NCBI GenBank assembly: GCA_029007435.1
Contig: JAQXHU010000032.1
Location: 24,633-88,632 of the forward strand
Length of the DNA: 64,000 nt
From: Bacteroidales bacterium
GTDB taxonomy: Bacteria > Bacteroidota > Bacteroidia > Bacteroidales > UBA932
Reading direction: 5' to 3'
Below are positions 35,651-45,700 of this stretch, in pieces. Position numbers and translations under genes: made by a program. The notes beneath the pieces are model-generated. The model did no database searches, had not been told where the DNA came from, and saw only the letters and a list, made by a program, of their open reading frames with translations. Within the stretch, counting starts at the first letter, position 1; the number at the start of each line of letters is the position of its first letter.

Positions 35651-36078
35651 TCTTCGAAAGAGATATCGTCAGGAAGCTCATTTACGTCTTCGTCCGTATA
35701 TGGAAAAAACTCCTTGAGCTTCTCTCCCACAATGGATACGGCAGAGCAAAGTCCTGATACGTAATTCTCCGATGCAAAAGCATCCACGAGAACAGAGCAG
35801 ACATCTTTCCAAAACCCTGCGGGCACTACATTGTTAATGCCCCTGTCACCGATAACGGCCAGTTTTCGGTCAGACGGGGATACATATATCAAGACCCCGT
35901 TGCGCGCCGCAGTATTTTTCATTCCAAGTTTATGAAAAGACTTGAGCGCCTTGAGCTTTGGATCTCCAGGACATTTAGTGTCAATGTGAATACGGATCTC
36001 GCCGGACGTCCGATGTTCGGCCGCATGTATAGCGTTTACAATCAACGCACAGTCATCGTCTGAAAGGAATTTCCGCAT
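35647..36078 (-). CDS. Small TPM domain protein
   Basis: A protein of 143 residues from ATG 36078, one base after the lemA stop codon; an in-frame ATG at 36114 would overlap lemA. The single TPM domain shows ALIVNAIHAAEHRTSGEIRIHI, NTAARNGVLIYVSPSDRKLAVIGDRGIN and the C-terminal helix. No signal peptide or TM helix is visible, so it would be cytoplasmic, unlike its neighbour. Translation is probably coupled to both flanking genes. Confidence 0.85.
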   Translation of the reverse strand: MRKFLSDDDCALIVNAIHAAEHRTSGEIRIHIDTKCPGDPKLKALKSFHKLGMKNTAARNGVLIYVSPSDRKLAVIGDRGINNVVPAGFWKDVCSVLVDAFASENYVSGLCSAVSIVGEKLKEFFPYTDEDVNELPDDISFEE

Positions 36079-36079
36079 A

Positions 36080-36670
36080 TCAGAATTCAACCTTCGGAGC
36101 AGTCTCAGCTCCATCGGCAGCCTTGAAATAGCCTTTCTGTTCGAAACCTGACATAGAGGCGATTATATTGGCAGGGAAACTGCGTACCTTGGCATTGTAC
36201 TCCATTGCAGTTTCGTTGTATTTCTTCCGCTCGACAGAAATACGGTTTTCAGTGCCCTCAAGCTGGGCCTGGAGATCCCTGAAATTCTCGCTGGCCTTGA
36301 GGTCAGGATAAGCTTCAACACTTACGAGAAGGCGGCCGATGGCATTGCCTAGCTCGCCCTGGGCGGCCTGGAAAGCGGCGATGTCAGACTCCGAAAGCTT
36401 GTCCGGGGCCACCGTTACCTGAGTGGCCTTTGCCCTCGCCTCGACTACAGCCTGCAAAGTAGAACTCTCGTGCCCGGCATATCCTTTTACCGTAGCCACA
36501 AGATTCGGAATAAGATCAGCCCTGCGCTGATAAACATTCTCAACCTGTGACCAGGCAGATTTGACACCCTCGTCAGACTTGACAAGTGAATTGTAAGTGT
36601 TCATTGACCAAAGTCCTGCGACAAGGACAACCGCAACAACGGCAAGAAGCCAGATCAAACTTTTTTTCAT
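36080..36670 (-). CDS. LemA family protein
   Basis: A protein of 196 residues with one N-terminal TM helix (about 4-24) and a long helical domain typical of LemA (YNSLVKSDEGVKSAWSQVENVYQRRADLIPNLVATVKGYA, RLLVSVEAYPDLKASENFRDLQAQLEGTENRISVERKKYNE). The family is inner-membrane anchored with no settled function and very often precedes TPM proteins, as here. The start is ATG 36670, 12 bp after the stop of the FISUMP gene. Confidence 0.92.
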   Translation of the reverse strand: MKKSLIWLLAVVAVVLVAGLWSMNTYNSLVKSDEGVKSAWSQVENVYQRRADLIPNLVATVKGYAGHESSTLQAVVEARAKATQVTVAPDKLSESDIAAFQAAQGELGNAIGRLLVSVEAYPDLKASENFRDLQAQLEGTENRISVERKKYNETAMEYNAKVRSFPANIIASMSGFEQKGYFKAADGAETAPKVEF

Positions 36671-36681
36671 ATTTCCTACAG

Positions 36682-37725
36682 TTAAATAGAAGGTTCTGCA
36701 TCACGGACGCAACGTACTGTGGCATAGAAACCGGTCTTATGGGATGGACCCGTCATCATATCAGGTTTCTCGACATATATCATCTTGTACAAGGCCTGCT
36801 CATCATCCTCTGCATCAAGTTTCACCGTATCCCCGGACCAGTAAACCGCATATTCATTATTGCCATATGAACTGTGACCGGATGAATCCCCGGTGATATA
36901 TCCAGTAGGCAGGGAGGAGAAACCGGTCGAGTTGGTTATCTTGACAGCAGGCCAGTATTCCCACATCCTGTCCCCGTTGAACCGACCGTTTACCATCAGG
37001 TTTCCGGCAACTCCGAGGAAATCAGCATTTCCATCTTCCCCTGTATAGCCGGCGGCTTTTCCCAGATCCAGCCAGTCGGCGGCAACAGGGAGCCTCCAGC
37101 CTTCAGGACAGGCAATCACAGCCTCATTCCACGTATAATATTTTCCATAAATATCATCGAGAGCTGGAGCTTCGAGATAAGATATTCCTGCTCCAGTGTA
37201 ACTGAGATTTCTGACAAACCAGTCCCGCGAACCTATTTTTTTATAATAATATGTCTTTCCATCCCTCCCGTCAACTATATAAGGGTCTGTCGGTTCGACG
37301 CCGTCCTCAGTAAGTGTCTTTCCGAATTCCGGATTGACCACAACACAGTTGTAAGAAGCGGAAGTGGTGTAGTAACCTGTAGCGAAGGCTACACAATTGA
37401 CTGTCAGCACTCCCAGTGTGTCCGGCACTTCGAAAGAGAATTTACCGGTCTTTGAAGCCGGATCTCCGAGAGCCCTGGTGGTGTCCTTGTCAGTAAGAAT
37501 CGGTGAAACCGTCCAGTAATAGCCGATGTCAACAGTATCTTTATTCATCCCTCTCGGCTCGGCTTCAACCACATCACCCGGCAGCACATACGCAGGCACA
37601 CTGAATCTCAGGGTTCCTGTAAAGGAATTTGAGAGAATTGTGTCATCCTTGTCTTTCTTGCAAGAAACTACCGGAAGCATCATCATTGCCGCACCGGAGA
37701 GAAGAAATATTTTCTTTAATTCCAT
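36682..37725 (-). CDS. FISUMP-domain lipoprotein
   Basis: A protein of 347 residues with start ATG 37725. The lipoprotein signal ends at a Cys in LPVVSCKKDKDD, a pattern favouring surface or outer-membrane sorting in Bacteroidota. Residues of about 20-135 form an Ig-like region. The C-terminal half is the Fibrobacter succinogenes major paralogous (FISUMP) domain: DWFVRNLSYTG, IYGKYYTWNEAVIACPEGWRLPVAADW, TGFSSLPTGY, YWSGDTV and a final RCVRD. The function of FISUMP proteins is unknown. It lies 12 bp upstream of lemA and may share its transcript. It is divergent from the ApbE gene. Confidence 0.85.
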   Translation of the reverse strand: MELKKIFLLSGAAMMMLPVVSCKKDKDDTILSNSFTGTLRFSVPAYVLPGDVVEAEPRGMNKDTVDIGYYWTVSPILTDKDTTRALGDPASKTGKFSFEVPDTLGVLTVNCVAFATGYYTTSASYNCVVVNPEFGKTLTEDGVEPTDPYIVDGRDGKTYYYKKIGSRDWFVRNLSYTGAGISYLEAPALDDIYGKYYTWNEAVIACPEGWRLPVAADWLDLGKAAGYTGEDGNADFLGVAGNLMVNGRFNGDRMWEYWPAVKITNSTGFSSLPTGYITGDSSGHSSYGNNEYAVYWSGDTVKLDAEDDEQALYKMIYVEKPDMMTGPSHKTGFYATVRCVRDAEPSI

Positions 37726-37781
37726 CTTGTGTTCAAATAGGTATATTGTTGCAAATATCGTTATTTTTCCATAAAAACCCG

Positions 37782-37789
37782 TACATTTG
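37782..37789 (+). promoter_or_regulatory. -7 box for the ApbE gene
   Basis: TACATTTG matches TAnnTTTG and lies 45 bp before the ATG at 37835. No suitable -33 box. Confidence 0.4.
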
Positions 37790-37834
37790 TGCAAATACTT
37801 TGCCGAATATCGTCAATCAAATGAAAAGTTGATT

Positions 37835-38920
37835 ATGAATATGAGAAAAACAGTCTCAGCCTTGTTGTGCGCCCTGATGCTCGCTGGCTCATACGGATGC
37901 GCGGACAGGGACCAATATATAATATTGTCCGGATACGCCCAGGGAGGAACATATTCCGTCAAACTCAATCTGAAAGGACGTGACGGGCGTGTGAGAAAGA
38001 GTCCTGAAGCCATCAAGGCCGCAGTTGATTCTATATTATATGCCATAGACACCACGCTGTCAGGATACAACAAAAGCTCGCAGCTAAGCCGCCTGAACGC
38101 CGGAAAGGCCGTCTCCATAAACCGGAAGGGGATATTCCCTGATATATACGCACGTTCATACAGGTATTATGAAGAGACCGGAGGGGCACTTGATGTGGCC
38201 GCAGGCCCCCTTTTCGACATCTGGGGATTCGGATTCACAAGCGACAGTCTTCCATCAAAAAGCATAATCGACTCAGTAATGGCCGATTGTGGAATGGGCA
38301 GGCTGAAACCAGAAGTTCCGTTGCCATATGAAGGGAACTCAATCAAGGGGACAGACCTGTTGTCAGACGGAAGTTCGGAAGTTCCACCGGTCCTGAATTT
38401 CAATGCTGTCGCCCAGGGCTACAGCTGCGACCTTGTGGCAACTTACCTGTACAGCATAGGGGTGAAAGATATGCTTGTGGACATAGGAGAAATATACTGC
38501 GACGGACTGAATCCCGCCGGCAAGCCCTGGAAAGTCGGCATTGACAGACCCGTTGACGGAAACAATGTCCCGGGAGCTGACCTTGACGGGGTCTGGGAGT
38601 CATCCGGTGGACCTTGCGGAATTGTCACATCGGGCAATTACAGGAAATTCTACATCCGGAACGGGCACAAGTATTCCCACACCCTGGATCCGCGCACTGG
38701 ACATCCTGTAGAGCACAACCTTCTGAGCGCCACCATTGTGGCGTCAAATGCGACAGATGCGGACGCATACGCCACATATTGTATGGTAATCGGTTTTGAA
38801 GAAGCCAGGATGTTTATAGAGAAAAACTCTCAGAGACTCTCAGGCTACCTTATCTACTCGGATGAGGAAGGCAATATGAAAGAATGGGCCTCGGATGGAT
38901 TCTCTATCGTAAATCAGTGA
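37835..38920 (+). CDS. FAD:protein FMN transferase (ApbE family) lipoprotein
   Basis: A protein of 361 residues from ATG 37835, lipoprotein Cys22 in MLAGSYGC. ApbE motifs are in order: GGTYSVKL, RSYRYYEETGGALDVAAGPLFDIWGFG, NFNAVAQGYSCDLVA, MLVDIGEIYCDG, WKVGIDRP, YSHTLDPRTGHPVEHN and ATDADAYATYCMVIG with the metal-binding Asp. In the family it attaches FMN covalently to Thr or Ser of Rnf or Nqr complex subunits on the periplasmic side. No Rnf or Nqr gene is in this window. The 3' end overlaps the convergent LolA-like gene by 17 bp. Confidence 0.92.
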   Translation: MNMRKTVSALLCALMLAGSYGCADRDQYIILSGYAQGGTYSVKLNLKGRDGRVRKSPEAIKAAVDSILYAIDTTLSGYNKSSQLSRLNAGKAVSINRKGIFPDIYARSYRYYEETGGALDVAAGPLFDIWGFGFTSDSLPSKSIIDSVMADCGMGRLKPEVPLPYEGNSIKGTDLLSDGSSEVPPVLNFNAVAQGYSCDLVATYLYSIGVKDMLVDIGEIYCDGLNPAGKPWKVGIDRPVDGNNVPGADLDGVWESSGGPCGIVTSGNYRKFYIRNGHKYSHTLDPRTGHPVEHNLLSATIVASNATDADAYATYCMVIGFEEARMFIEKNSQRLSGYLIYSDEEGNMKEWASDGFSIVNQ

Positions 38921-39536
38921 TTATCCAGGACTTCCCGGCTTCAGACATATCGAATCTGAAATTCCCCACCGGAATTCTGTCCGAATATGACATTGACTTG
39001 AACGAAAATTCGGTCAATGTCCCGTCCGACATAACGGCGGATGCGCTTGCAATGACAGGCGCTCCCCCGCTGACAGGCTTCAGGACTGCGGTAAGTGAGG
39101 TTATTCCCAACGCTCCGGATTGAGGTTCGAACTTTATCTCCGTCAGGCCACCCTTGACAGATGATGAGACTGCTTTGAAATGAGTGTCCAGAGAGCCTAA
39201 CAGCATAGCAGGGTCGGCAGCAGCCGCGCCTCCATCAGCATCTTCAACATTCTCCACAACCATTTCTCCCGCAGCACGGTCAAGAGTCCATCTTGTCTTT
39301 CCGTCACACCATATCTCAAGTCCGTCCCCTTTCATATGAAAGGAGTCGCCCTGCAGGCGTAAAGTACCTGAACCTGAAACCATTGTGCCGGAAACAGCAT
39401 TGTAGGAATACTCCAGATTGACAGATGACGAACTGACAGCGGCCTTGAACTGGTCAAGAATCCGCTGGGCGGACACAGGAATGGAGACCAGCGCCGCCAG
39501 CATAATAGTGAAGAAAGTTCTGCTAAACATAATCAT
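38904..39536 (-). CDS. LolA-like outer-membrane lipoprotein carrier family protein
   Basis: A protein of 210 residues with signal peptide MFSRTFFTIMLAALVSIPVSA. The half-barrel repeats match LolA-like periplasmic carriers (VNLEYSYNAVSGTMVSGSGTLRLQGDSFHMKGDGLEIWCDGKTRWTLDR, GAPVIASASAVMSDGTLTEFSFKSMSYSD). In other bacteria LolA ferries lipoproteins to the outer membrane. The start ATG at 39536 overlaps the ftsK stop by four bases. The ftsK-lolA order is conserved in many Bacteroidota, as in Proteobacteria. The end overlaps the ApbE gene. Confidence 0.82.
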   Translation of the reverse strand: MIMFSRTFFTIMLAALVSIPVSAQRILDQFKAAVSSSSVNLEYSYNAVSGTMVSGSGTLRLQGDSFHMKGDGLEIWCDGKTRWTLDRAAGEMVVENVEDADGGAAAADPAMLLGSLDTHFKAVSSSVKGGLTEIKFEPQSGALGITSLTAVLKPVSGGAPVIASASAVMSDGTLTEFSFKSMSYSDRIPVGNFRFDMSEAGKSWIITDLR

Positions 39537-41995
39537 TCGCCTTTCAAATACGCTCTCAATATGGAATCCAGCGTATCGAAGTCAGCCACCAAAACCTGTC
39601 TCGGCTTGGAGCCTTCCTGCGGACCGACAATGCCCGCCGCCTCCAGCTGGTCCATCACTCTGCCAGCCTTTGCATATCCCATACCAAGTTTGCGCTGAAG
39701 GTCTGAAGTCGAGCCCCGCTGCGTCGAGACGACCATCCTTGCGGCCTCTTCGAACCTCTCGTCGAGAGACTTCATATCGATCATTGACGGGCCGTCATCA
39801 GCACCGCCTGTCTCAGAGACTGACGGCAGATAATAAGGCGTATTGTACCTCTGCTTGTAGCCGTTCTGTTCCTCAATAGCCTTGGTAATGGCGTTGACTT
39901 CCTTGTTGCTGACAAACGCACACTGCACACGTTCCATATCAATTCCGGCATAATACAGCATATCACCGTTTCCGATAAGTTTCTCAGCCCCAGGGGAATC
40001 CAGAATTGTCCTGGAGTCCTGCATCTGGGAAACGCGGAATGCGATCCTGGTCGGGAAGTTGGTCTTGATGATGCCGGTGATGACATCGACGGAAGGCCTC
40101 TGCGTGGCCAGGATGATATGGATGCCTGCGGCGCGTCCTTTCTGCGCAAGCCTGATGATGGAATGAGTTATGCTGCGGGCCTGGTTGCGTCCCTCGCCGC
40201 CGGTACCACCGGACATAGTGAGATCGGCATACTCGTCAATGATAGTGACAATGTACGGAAGATACCTGTGACCTTCAGTCGGCAGAAGATGCCTGTCACG
40301 ATACTTGTCATTATATGACTTGACATTGTTGACCGAAGCTTTGCTGAGCAGCTCGTAGCGCTCGTCCATCTCCACGCATAGAGAACGGAGCACAATCTCG
40401 GCCTGTGGAGCTTTCTTGACAATCGCCTTCTCCTTTTCCTCATCCTCGCTGCCGGCGTCAGGAAGCACCGCCAGATAATGATGCAGCATCCTGCTGTAAG
40501 CGGTGAATTCCACCATTTTAGGGTCAATGAACACGAATTTGAGCTCGGACGGATGCTTGGCATACAGGAGAGAGGCTATCATCACATTGAGACTCACTGA
40601 CTTGCCCTGCTTTGTAGCACCGGCGACCAAAAGATGCGGGGCATCTGCGAGGTCGAACACCTTCACATTCTGGGTGATGGTCACGCCTATGGCCACCGGA
40701 AGTTCCGCCTTGCTCTCACGGAAAGCAGCATCGTTCAGCATCGCTTTCAGGGGCACGATGGACGGCTTGTCATTAGGCACCTCAAGACCTACCGAGTCAG
40801 TCAGCATCATAATACGCAATTTCTTCGTATTCAATGATATGGAAAGCTCGTCATAAAGATTCTTAATGGATGCCACCTTCACTCCCACAGCCGGATAGAC
40901 TTTATATAGCGTGACAGTAGGTCCCACTACCGCCTTTACCGTCTCCACACCGATGTTATAATTGGTCAGGCAGGCTCTTATCTTGAAATTGTTCCTGGTA
41001 AGTTCCTGCTCGGAAACCGTATGGATTGAGTCCGAGTAGTCTGAAAGCAGATCCAGGGACCAGAACTTGAATTTCTCAAGCTCCTCCCTCACATCTATTC
41101 TTGGAAGTTCCTCAGTCACATCGGTGGATAGCTCCTGCCCGACCTCAACCTTGAATCCGGAATTGCCAGAAGCCGGATCAGCGGCAGGAGCCTTCATAGT
41201 TTCAGAAGTTACAATGACGTCATCCTTGGCAGGGAAAGCCACCTGGTCCGTAAAGGCAGGCTCCGGTTCATCCGCAGCTGGAGATTGCTCTTCCTCCACA
41301 GGCTCACTGTCAACACCGGATGCAGTTCCGGCATCCTCCCCGGAAAGTTTCTCGCCCCAGGTGAACGTCCTGCGTTTTTTCTCCCCGGCCTTCTCCTCAT
41401 CAATTTGCGGAGCTCCGGCATTGTGGAACCAGTCATAGAAACGCCTGCTGGAGAAATACAGCCAGACGATACAGAGCAGTACAATTATCAACAGGGCCAC
41501 ATATACATTCACAAGATTGTCAAGCCAATGGACGAAGACTGCGCCGCACTCTCCCCCGAGACCGCCGCCGAAACTGTTTTCGAGGCCGAACACCATCGAA
41601 AAATATGCAAGCACAAATGACAGGAGCACAGCCCCAGTCAGGGACAGAATGATGATTCTGAGAATCGAGAACCTGCTTTTTCCGAATACCAGCCGGAACG
41701 CAAGCACTCCGAGAGCGAACACAGCGGCGAACGCTCCGAGTCCGAACCATCTGCCGATGAGCAATGAAGCCAGCCTGAGACCCAGTTTTCCGCCTTTGTT
41801 GGTGACTGTCGTATCTACACTCATCAAGGCATCATCCATCAGGACGCTCTGGTCCTGCTTCCAGGAAAACAGGAAAGACACACATCCGAACAGAGCAAGA
41901 GCCACAAATACAGCAAGCGCAAGTCCGGCAAACTTGCGCATAGGCACCCATTTGGAGTCTGCCGACTCCACGATTTCAGATATTTTTTTCCGCAT
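39533..41995 (-). CDS. ftsK: DNA translocase FtsK
   Basis: A protein of 820 residues that pumps chromosome dimers apart at the septum. Four N-terminal TM helices (about 22-45, 75-97, 105-130, 155-175) are followed by an acidic/Pro-rich linker (about 200-285). The alpha-beta motor domain carries Walker A GATKQGKS at 459-466 and the Walker B IIDEYADL. The winged-helix gamma domain at the C terminus is clear (RMVVSTQRGSTSDLQRKLGMGYAKAGRVMDQLEAAGIVG). It starts at ATG 41995, 17 bp after the DUF4290 gene, and overlaps the LolA-like gene. Confidence 0.95.
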   Translation of the reverse strand: MRKKISEIVESADSKWVPMRKFAGLALAVFVALALFGCVSFLFSWKQDQSVLMDDALMSVDTTVTNKGGKLGLRLASLLIGRWFGLGAFAAVFALGVLAFRLVFGKSRFSILRIIILSLTGAVLLSFVLAYFSMVFGLENSFGGGLGGECGAVFVHWLDNLVNVYVALLIIVLLCIVWLYFSSRRFYDWFHNAGAPQIDEEKAGEKKRRTFTWGEKLSGEDAGTASGVDSEPVEEEQSPAADEPEPAFTDQVAFPAKDDVIVTSETMKAPAADPASGNSGFKVEVGQELSTDVTEELPRIDVREELEKFKFWSLDLLSDYSDSIHTVSEQELTRNNFKIRACLTNYNIGVETVKAVVGPTVTLYKVYPAVGVKVASIKNLYDELSISLNTKKLRIMMLTDSVGLEVPNDKPSIVPLKAMLNDAAFRESKAELPVAIGVTITQNVKVFDLADAPHLLVAGATKQGKSVSLNVMIASLLYAKHPSELKFVFIDPKMVEFTAYSRMLHHYLAVLPDAGSEDEEKEKAIVKKAPQAEIVLRSLCVEMDERYELLSKASVNNVKSYNDKYRDRHLLPTEGHRYLPYIVTIIDEYADLTMSGGTGGEGRNQARSITHSIIRLAQKGRAAGIHIILATQRPSVDVITGIIKTNFPTRIAFRVSQMQDSRTILDSPGAEKLIGNGDMLYYAGIDMERVQCAFVSNKEVNAITKAIEEQNGYKQRYNTPYYLPSVSETGGADDGPSMIDMKSLDERFEEAARMVVSTQRGSTSDLQRKLGMGYAKAGRVMDQLEAAGIVGPQEGSKPRQVLVADFDTLDSILRAYLKGE

Positions 41996-42012
41996 TGCCT
42001 GTGAATTGTTCT

Positions 42013-42693
42013 TCAGCGTTTATTTCCTTTTCTTCCGAAACGTTTCTGCTGGCCGCCCTGTTTGCGGACAGTAGCGAAGTCGATGTTCATTCCCGGACGG
42101 GAGAAGTTGGAGTCGGATGAAATCCTTGATAGAGTCAGTCCGTCAGGGACTCTGATACGGTAATCAGACAATTTCTCGATATCGTCGAATATGGTCTCGT
42201 CAGCCACACTATCCTTGTTCCATATCAGGTACTGCTGCCTCATATACATCGCAAGCGAGCGTATCATCGCAGTCTTCTGCTCTCCGTCCGGCTCCCCCGC
42301 AATCAAATCAATGATGCTCTCGATATTGCGCCCGTAATGAGTTGCTTTGACAGGCTTGTTCTTGAGCGGGATGATTTCCGGGCGGGACATACGCTGTTCA
42401 GGAGCCGGAACCGGATATGGAGAGTCAACGTCGAGGTCATAGCCAGCCATAATATACAGATGGTCCCAGAGTTTCTGCTCCCAGTTGTCAGCTGTATGAA
42501 CCTGAGGATTAAGCAATTCCATCACACGAACCACTGCTCTTGCCTGCTCTGAACGCTTCGCCCTGTCCGGTATCCTCTTAACGTCCTCAACCATTTTGAG
42601 CACATTCCGCCCATACTCCGGCATTGCAAGTTTCTCTCTTTCAGTATTGTAATCCAGAATCACAGGATTCTCCTCATAATATTTCTCGTTCAT
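42013..42693 (-). CDS. DUF4290 domain protein
   Basis: A protein of 226 residues (ATG 42693; the in-frame TTG at 42711 is less likely). N-terminal EENPVILDYNTEREKLAMPEYGRNV and central NPQVHTADNWEQKLWDHLYIMAGYDLDVDSPYP are recognisable as the Bacteroidota-specific DUF4290 family. The function is unknown. The C terminus is basic and Gly-rich (RKQGGQQKRFGRKGNKR), as if it binds nucleic acid or the ribosome. It is upstream of ftsK with a 17-bp gap. Confidence 0.85.
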   Translation of the reverse strand: MNEKYYEENPVILDYNTEREKLAMPEYGRNVLKMVEDVKRIPDRAKRSEQARAVVRVMELLNPQVHTADNWEQKLWDHLYIMAGYDLDVDSPYPVPAPEQRMSRPEIIPLKNKPVKATHYGRNIESIIDLIAGEPDGEQKTAMIRSLAMYMRQQYLIWNKDSVADETIFDDIEKLSDYRIRVPDGLTLSRISSDSNFSRPGMNIDFATVRKQGGQQKRFGRKGNKR

Positions 42694-42725
42694 AGCGGTA
42701 AATTTCTCCAAATAAGTTGAAATTA

Positions 42726-42733
42726 CAAATATA
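42726..42733 (-). promoter_or_regulatory. -7 box ahead of DUF4290-ftsK
   Basis: The minus strand reads TATATTTG, 32 bp before the ATG. The -33 position would fall within the end of addA and shows no TTTG, so this may be an internal promoter of moderate strength. Confidence 0.5.
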
Positions 42734-42746
42734 TAAAAAATTCTTC

Positions 42747-45700
42747 TTATTCCACATCCTCTACCCGATTCTGAAGCACATACCAGAGAGAAGCGGTCAC
42801 CTTGCCATATCCCATCTGCCTGTAGAGCCTGGCATAATTTCGGACCTGGTCCCTGTATTTCGGCGATCCCGCCCCGAATTTATAGTCAACCACCATCACA
42901 CGGTCACCGTCAACTATCACTCTGTCAGGCCTGTAAATCTCTCCGTCAGAATCGATTATAGACATTTCATTATGCACTTTGGAGGCATCGTCCGGGAACC
43001 ACCCGCGGTCAGCCACAACCTTGACCGCATCTTTCAGGAGAGTCTCGGTCCTCCCGGCTTCCTCGCCAGACAGCCTGCCGTCATCAAGACTTTGGCGGAC
43101 AGCACGGCCGATATCTTCCGGCAGGATGACAGATGAGAGGATGTCGTGCAGGACTATCCCCTTTATTCTCATCGAACTGCCTGGCAGTTCACCGTCCTGC
43201 ATCCTGAAAAAGTCGGCCGCCTCGGTACTGAACTCAAGCCTGTCTCCAAGGGGCCAGGAACAATAATCTCCTGACTCATTTCCGGCATCGTCAGATCCTG
43301 ACGTCTTCCGCGGCTTGAAGGCAGAAGGCTCACCGTAACGGTAACGCAGGACACCGCCATCCTGTTCAGAATCTGAGACCGTACGCATTCTCAGCGCTCC
43401 CCCACCGGTCCTTACATACCAATACAGCACCTGTGACATATCGGAAAAACCTGAATATGACGCACCTGTCTCAAGACACTTCGCCGCAGCCTCACACAAC
43501 TTGCCCGATGGCATCTTCGAAATAATGGTCATACCGAGTCTCGCCCTCGTGGTGGCCACATAAAAAGTGTTCACCGCATCCACCATCTGCATCATTTTCT
43601 CTTCCGCATAATCCCCGGAGAAAAGGGAGCGCTCTGCGGAGGACGAGAGATTGACCCTGTAAATCCCTGGAGCACAATCTTCCAGAATTGAGCCTGACAC
43701 ATCCGGACGGCACCAGTGCATACCGGGTTTATACAAATTCACCGACTCGGCATACGGGAAAATGACATAGTTGAAATCAAGGCCCTTTGACTTGTGGACC
43801 GTCATTATTCTCACAGCGTCCGAACCGTCAGGAGAAGCAATCTTCGGATCAACCGTCTCCCAGTAAGAAACAAATTCCTGCAGAGAATTGCCATTGACCT
43901 GGGACCAATCCTGCACAACGTCCATAAACGCCTGGATATACGGTATTTCGCCTGCAAGACTCCCGCCAGGGACCTCCTTGATTCCCCGTATGAAATACTC
44001 ACAGAGATCAATAAGCGAATGACAGTCTTCCGGCGGCTTGATATTGAGAGAGCCGGCAAGATATGCATTGAGTTTATCTTCAGGAGAATCGATATAGGAC
44101 AGCAGGGCGGCAAGCCTCCTGACAGCCGGAGAGGATTTGACAGTCAGGGAGTCATCGGATATGACCGGAATTCCTGCATCAAGCAAAGCCTTAGCCACAA
44201 GCTCTCCTGAACCATTAGTCCGGACAAGTATTCCGATATCCGCATATGACGCACCGTCATCAACCAGCCTGCCAATCTCCGTAATAATGGTTTTCATCTG
44301 GAGGTCTTCCTCTTCCGATTTCCCGCAGAAAACAATGTCCACATTCCCGGAAGCGGTATCCTTGCTCATAACCTTCTGTCTCACATCAGAATATATGGAC
44401 GTAAGCTGGCCCGGCACATTCCCGTCCAGGCAGGATGCCGCGAATGAATAGAAATCATTATTGAACTCCACAATGCTGCCGAGACTCCTCCAGTTGCCGT
44501 CAAGAACAGTCTCCGACGATTCCGGAAATTCCTCTTTAAGCCGGCTGTTCAAAAGGTTCCAATCCGAATTGCGCCATCTGTAAATGCTCTGTTTCACATC
44601 ACCCACCACCAGATTGGAATTGCCACCGGCATCGCTTTCACGAAGCAGGGGGCGGAAATTCTCCCATTGGATATTGGATGTATCCTGGAATTCATCAAGC
44701 AGGAAATGGTCATAGCGGACACCTATCTTTTCATAAATGAACGGGGTGTCGCTGCCGCCGATAATGCCTTTGAGTATCGTGTTCGAATCATCTATGCACA
44801 GCACATTCTTCTCCCTCATCAATTCCGAAAAAGCCTCGTCGAGCTCGGCTGTCAGCCCGAGAGAATAAATCTGCCCTTTGAGAATGAGCGCGGTGCAATA
44901 CACTCTGTACGGAGCGTCAAACATTGCGCAGAACTGTCCGAGAGGCTCTTCAAGGACAGGCTGGACAAGAGGAAGAAGATTTGCCGAGGAAGACTTGGAG
45001 AACCATTGCCCCGGATCTGAGGCACGGCCCAGGAAAGCATCTCCAGGCACAGGAATCTCTTCATTCTCAGCCAATCCGGCATATCTGTCGATGAATGTCA
45101 TAAACTTACGGTAGAACTGATCCCTGCCGACTCCTGCCTTTTCAGTCGCCGCTTTCACCTTTTCCGCAGCAGCTATGACATCAGCCCTGAAATTCCTTAT
45201 AATTTCCGAGCATCCATCCTTGAGTTTGAGAAGGTTGTCCCTCGTATAAACAGACTGACCGTCAATTCCGTATTTCTCCAAAAGTTCCCTGCGCTCCTCA
45301 CTCCTTAGAGCGGAAGCCATCTCGCAAAGCTGTTTTTCAATCGAAAATCTGCCTTTCTGGTCGAGCTGCTCCCTGACGCTGTCCGTAAGCCATCCAAGGA
45401 GGCTCCTGTTATCCTCGGCCAGGGAGTCCAGTATTCTGTCAACGCTCTCATTGACAAGCGATTCCTTGTCCAGTTCCACCTGATATGACGAGAACTGTCC
45501 TATCTCCCTTGAAAAAGCCTTGAGCGTCCTCTGGAAAAAACGGTCTATGGTGCTGACTGAAAATGCCCCGTAATCATTCAGGATATTGCACAGGAATGTC
45601 CTGGCACGCCTGGAGATGAATGATTCTTTCATTTCCGGAGACAATTCCATAAGCTCTTTCAGATAAGGGGAACCAGACGGATTCACAGCCAACACGTGTA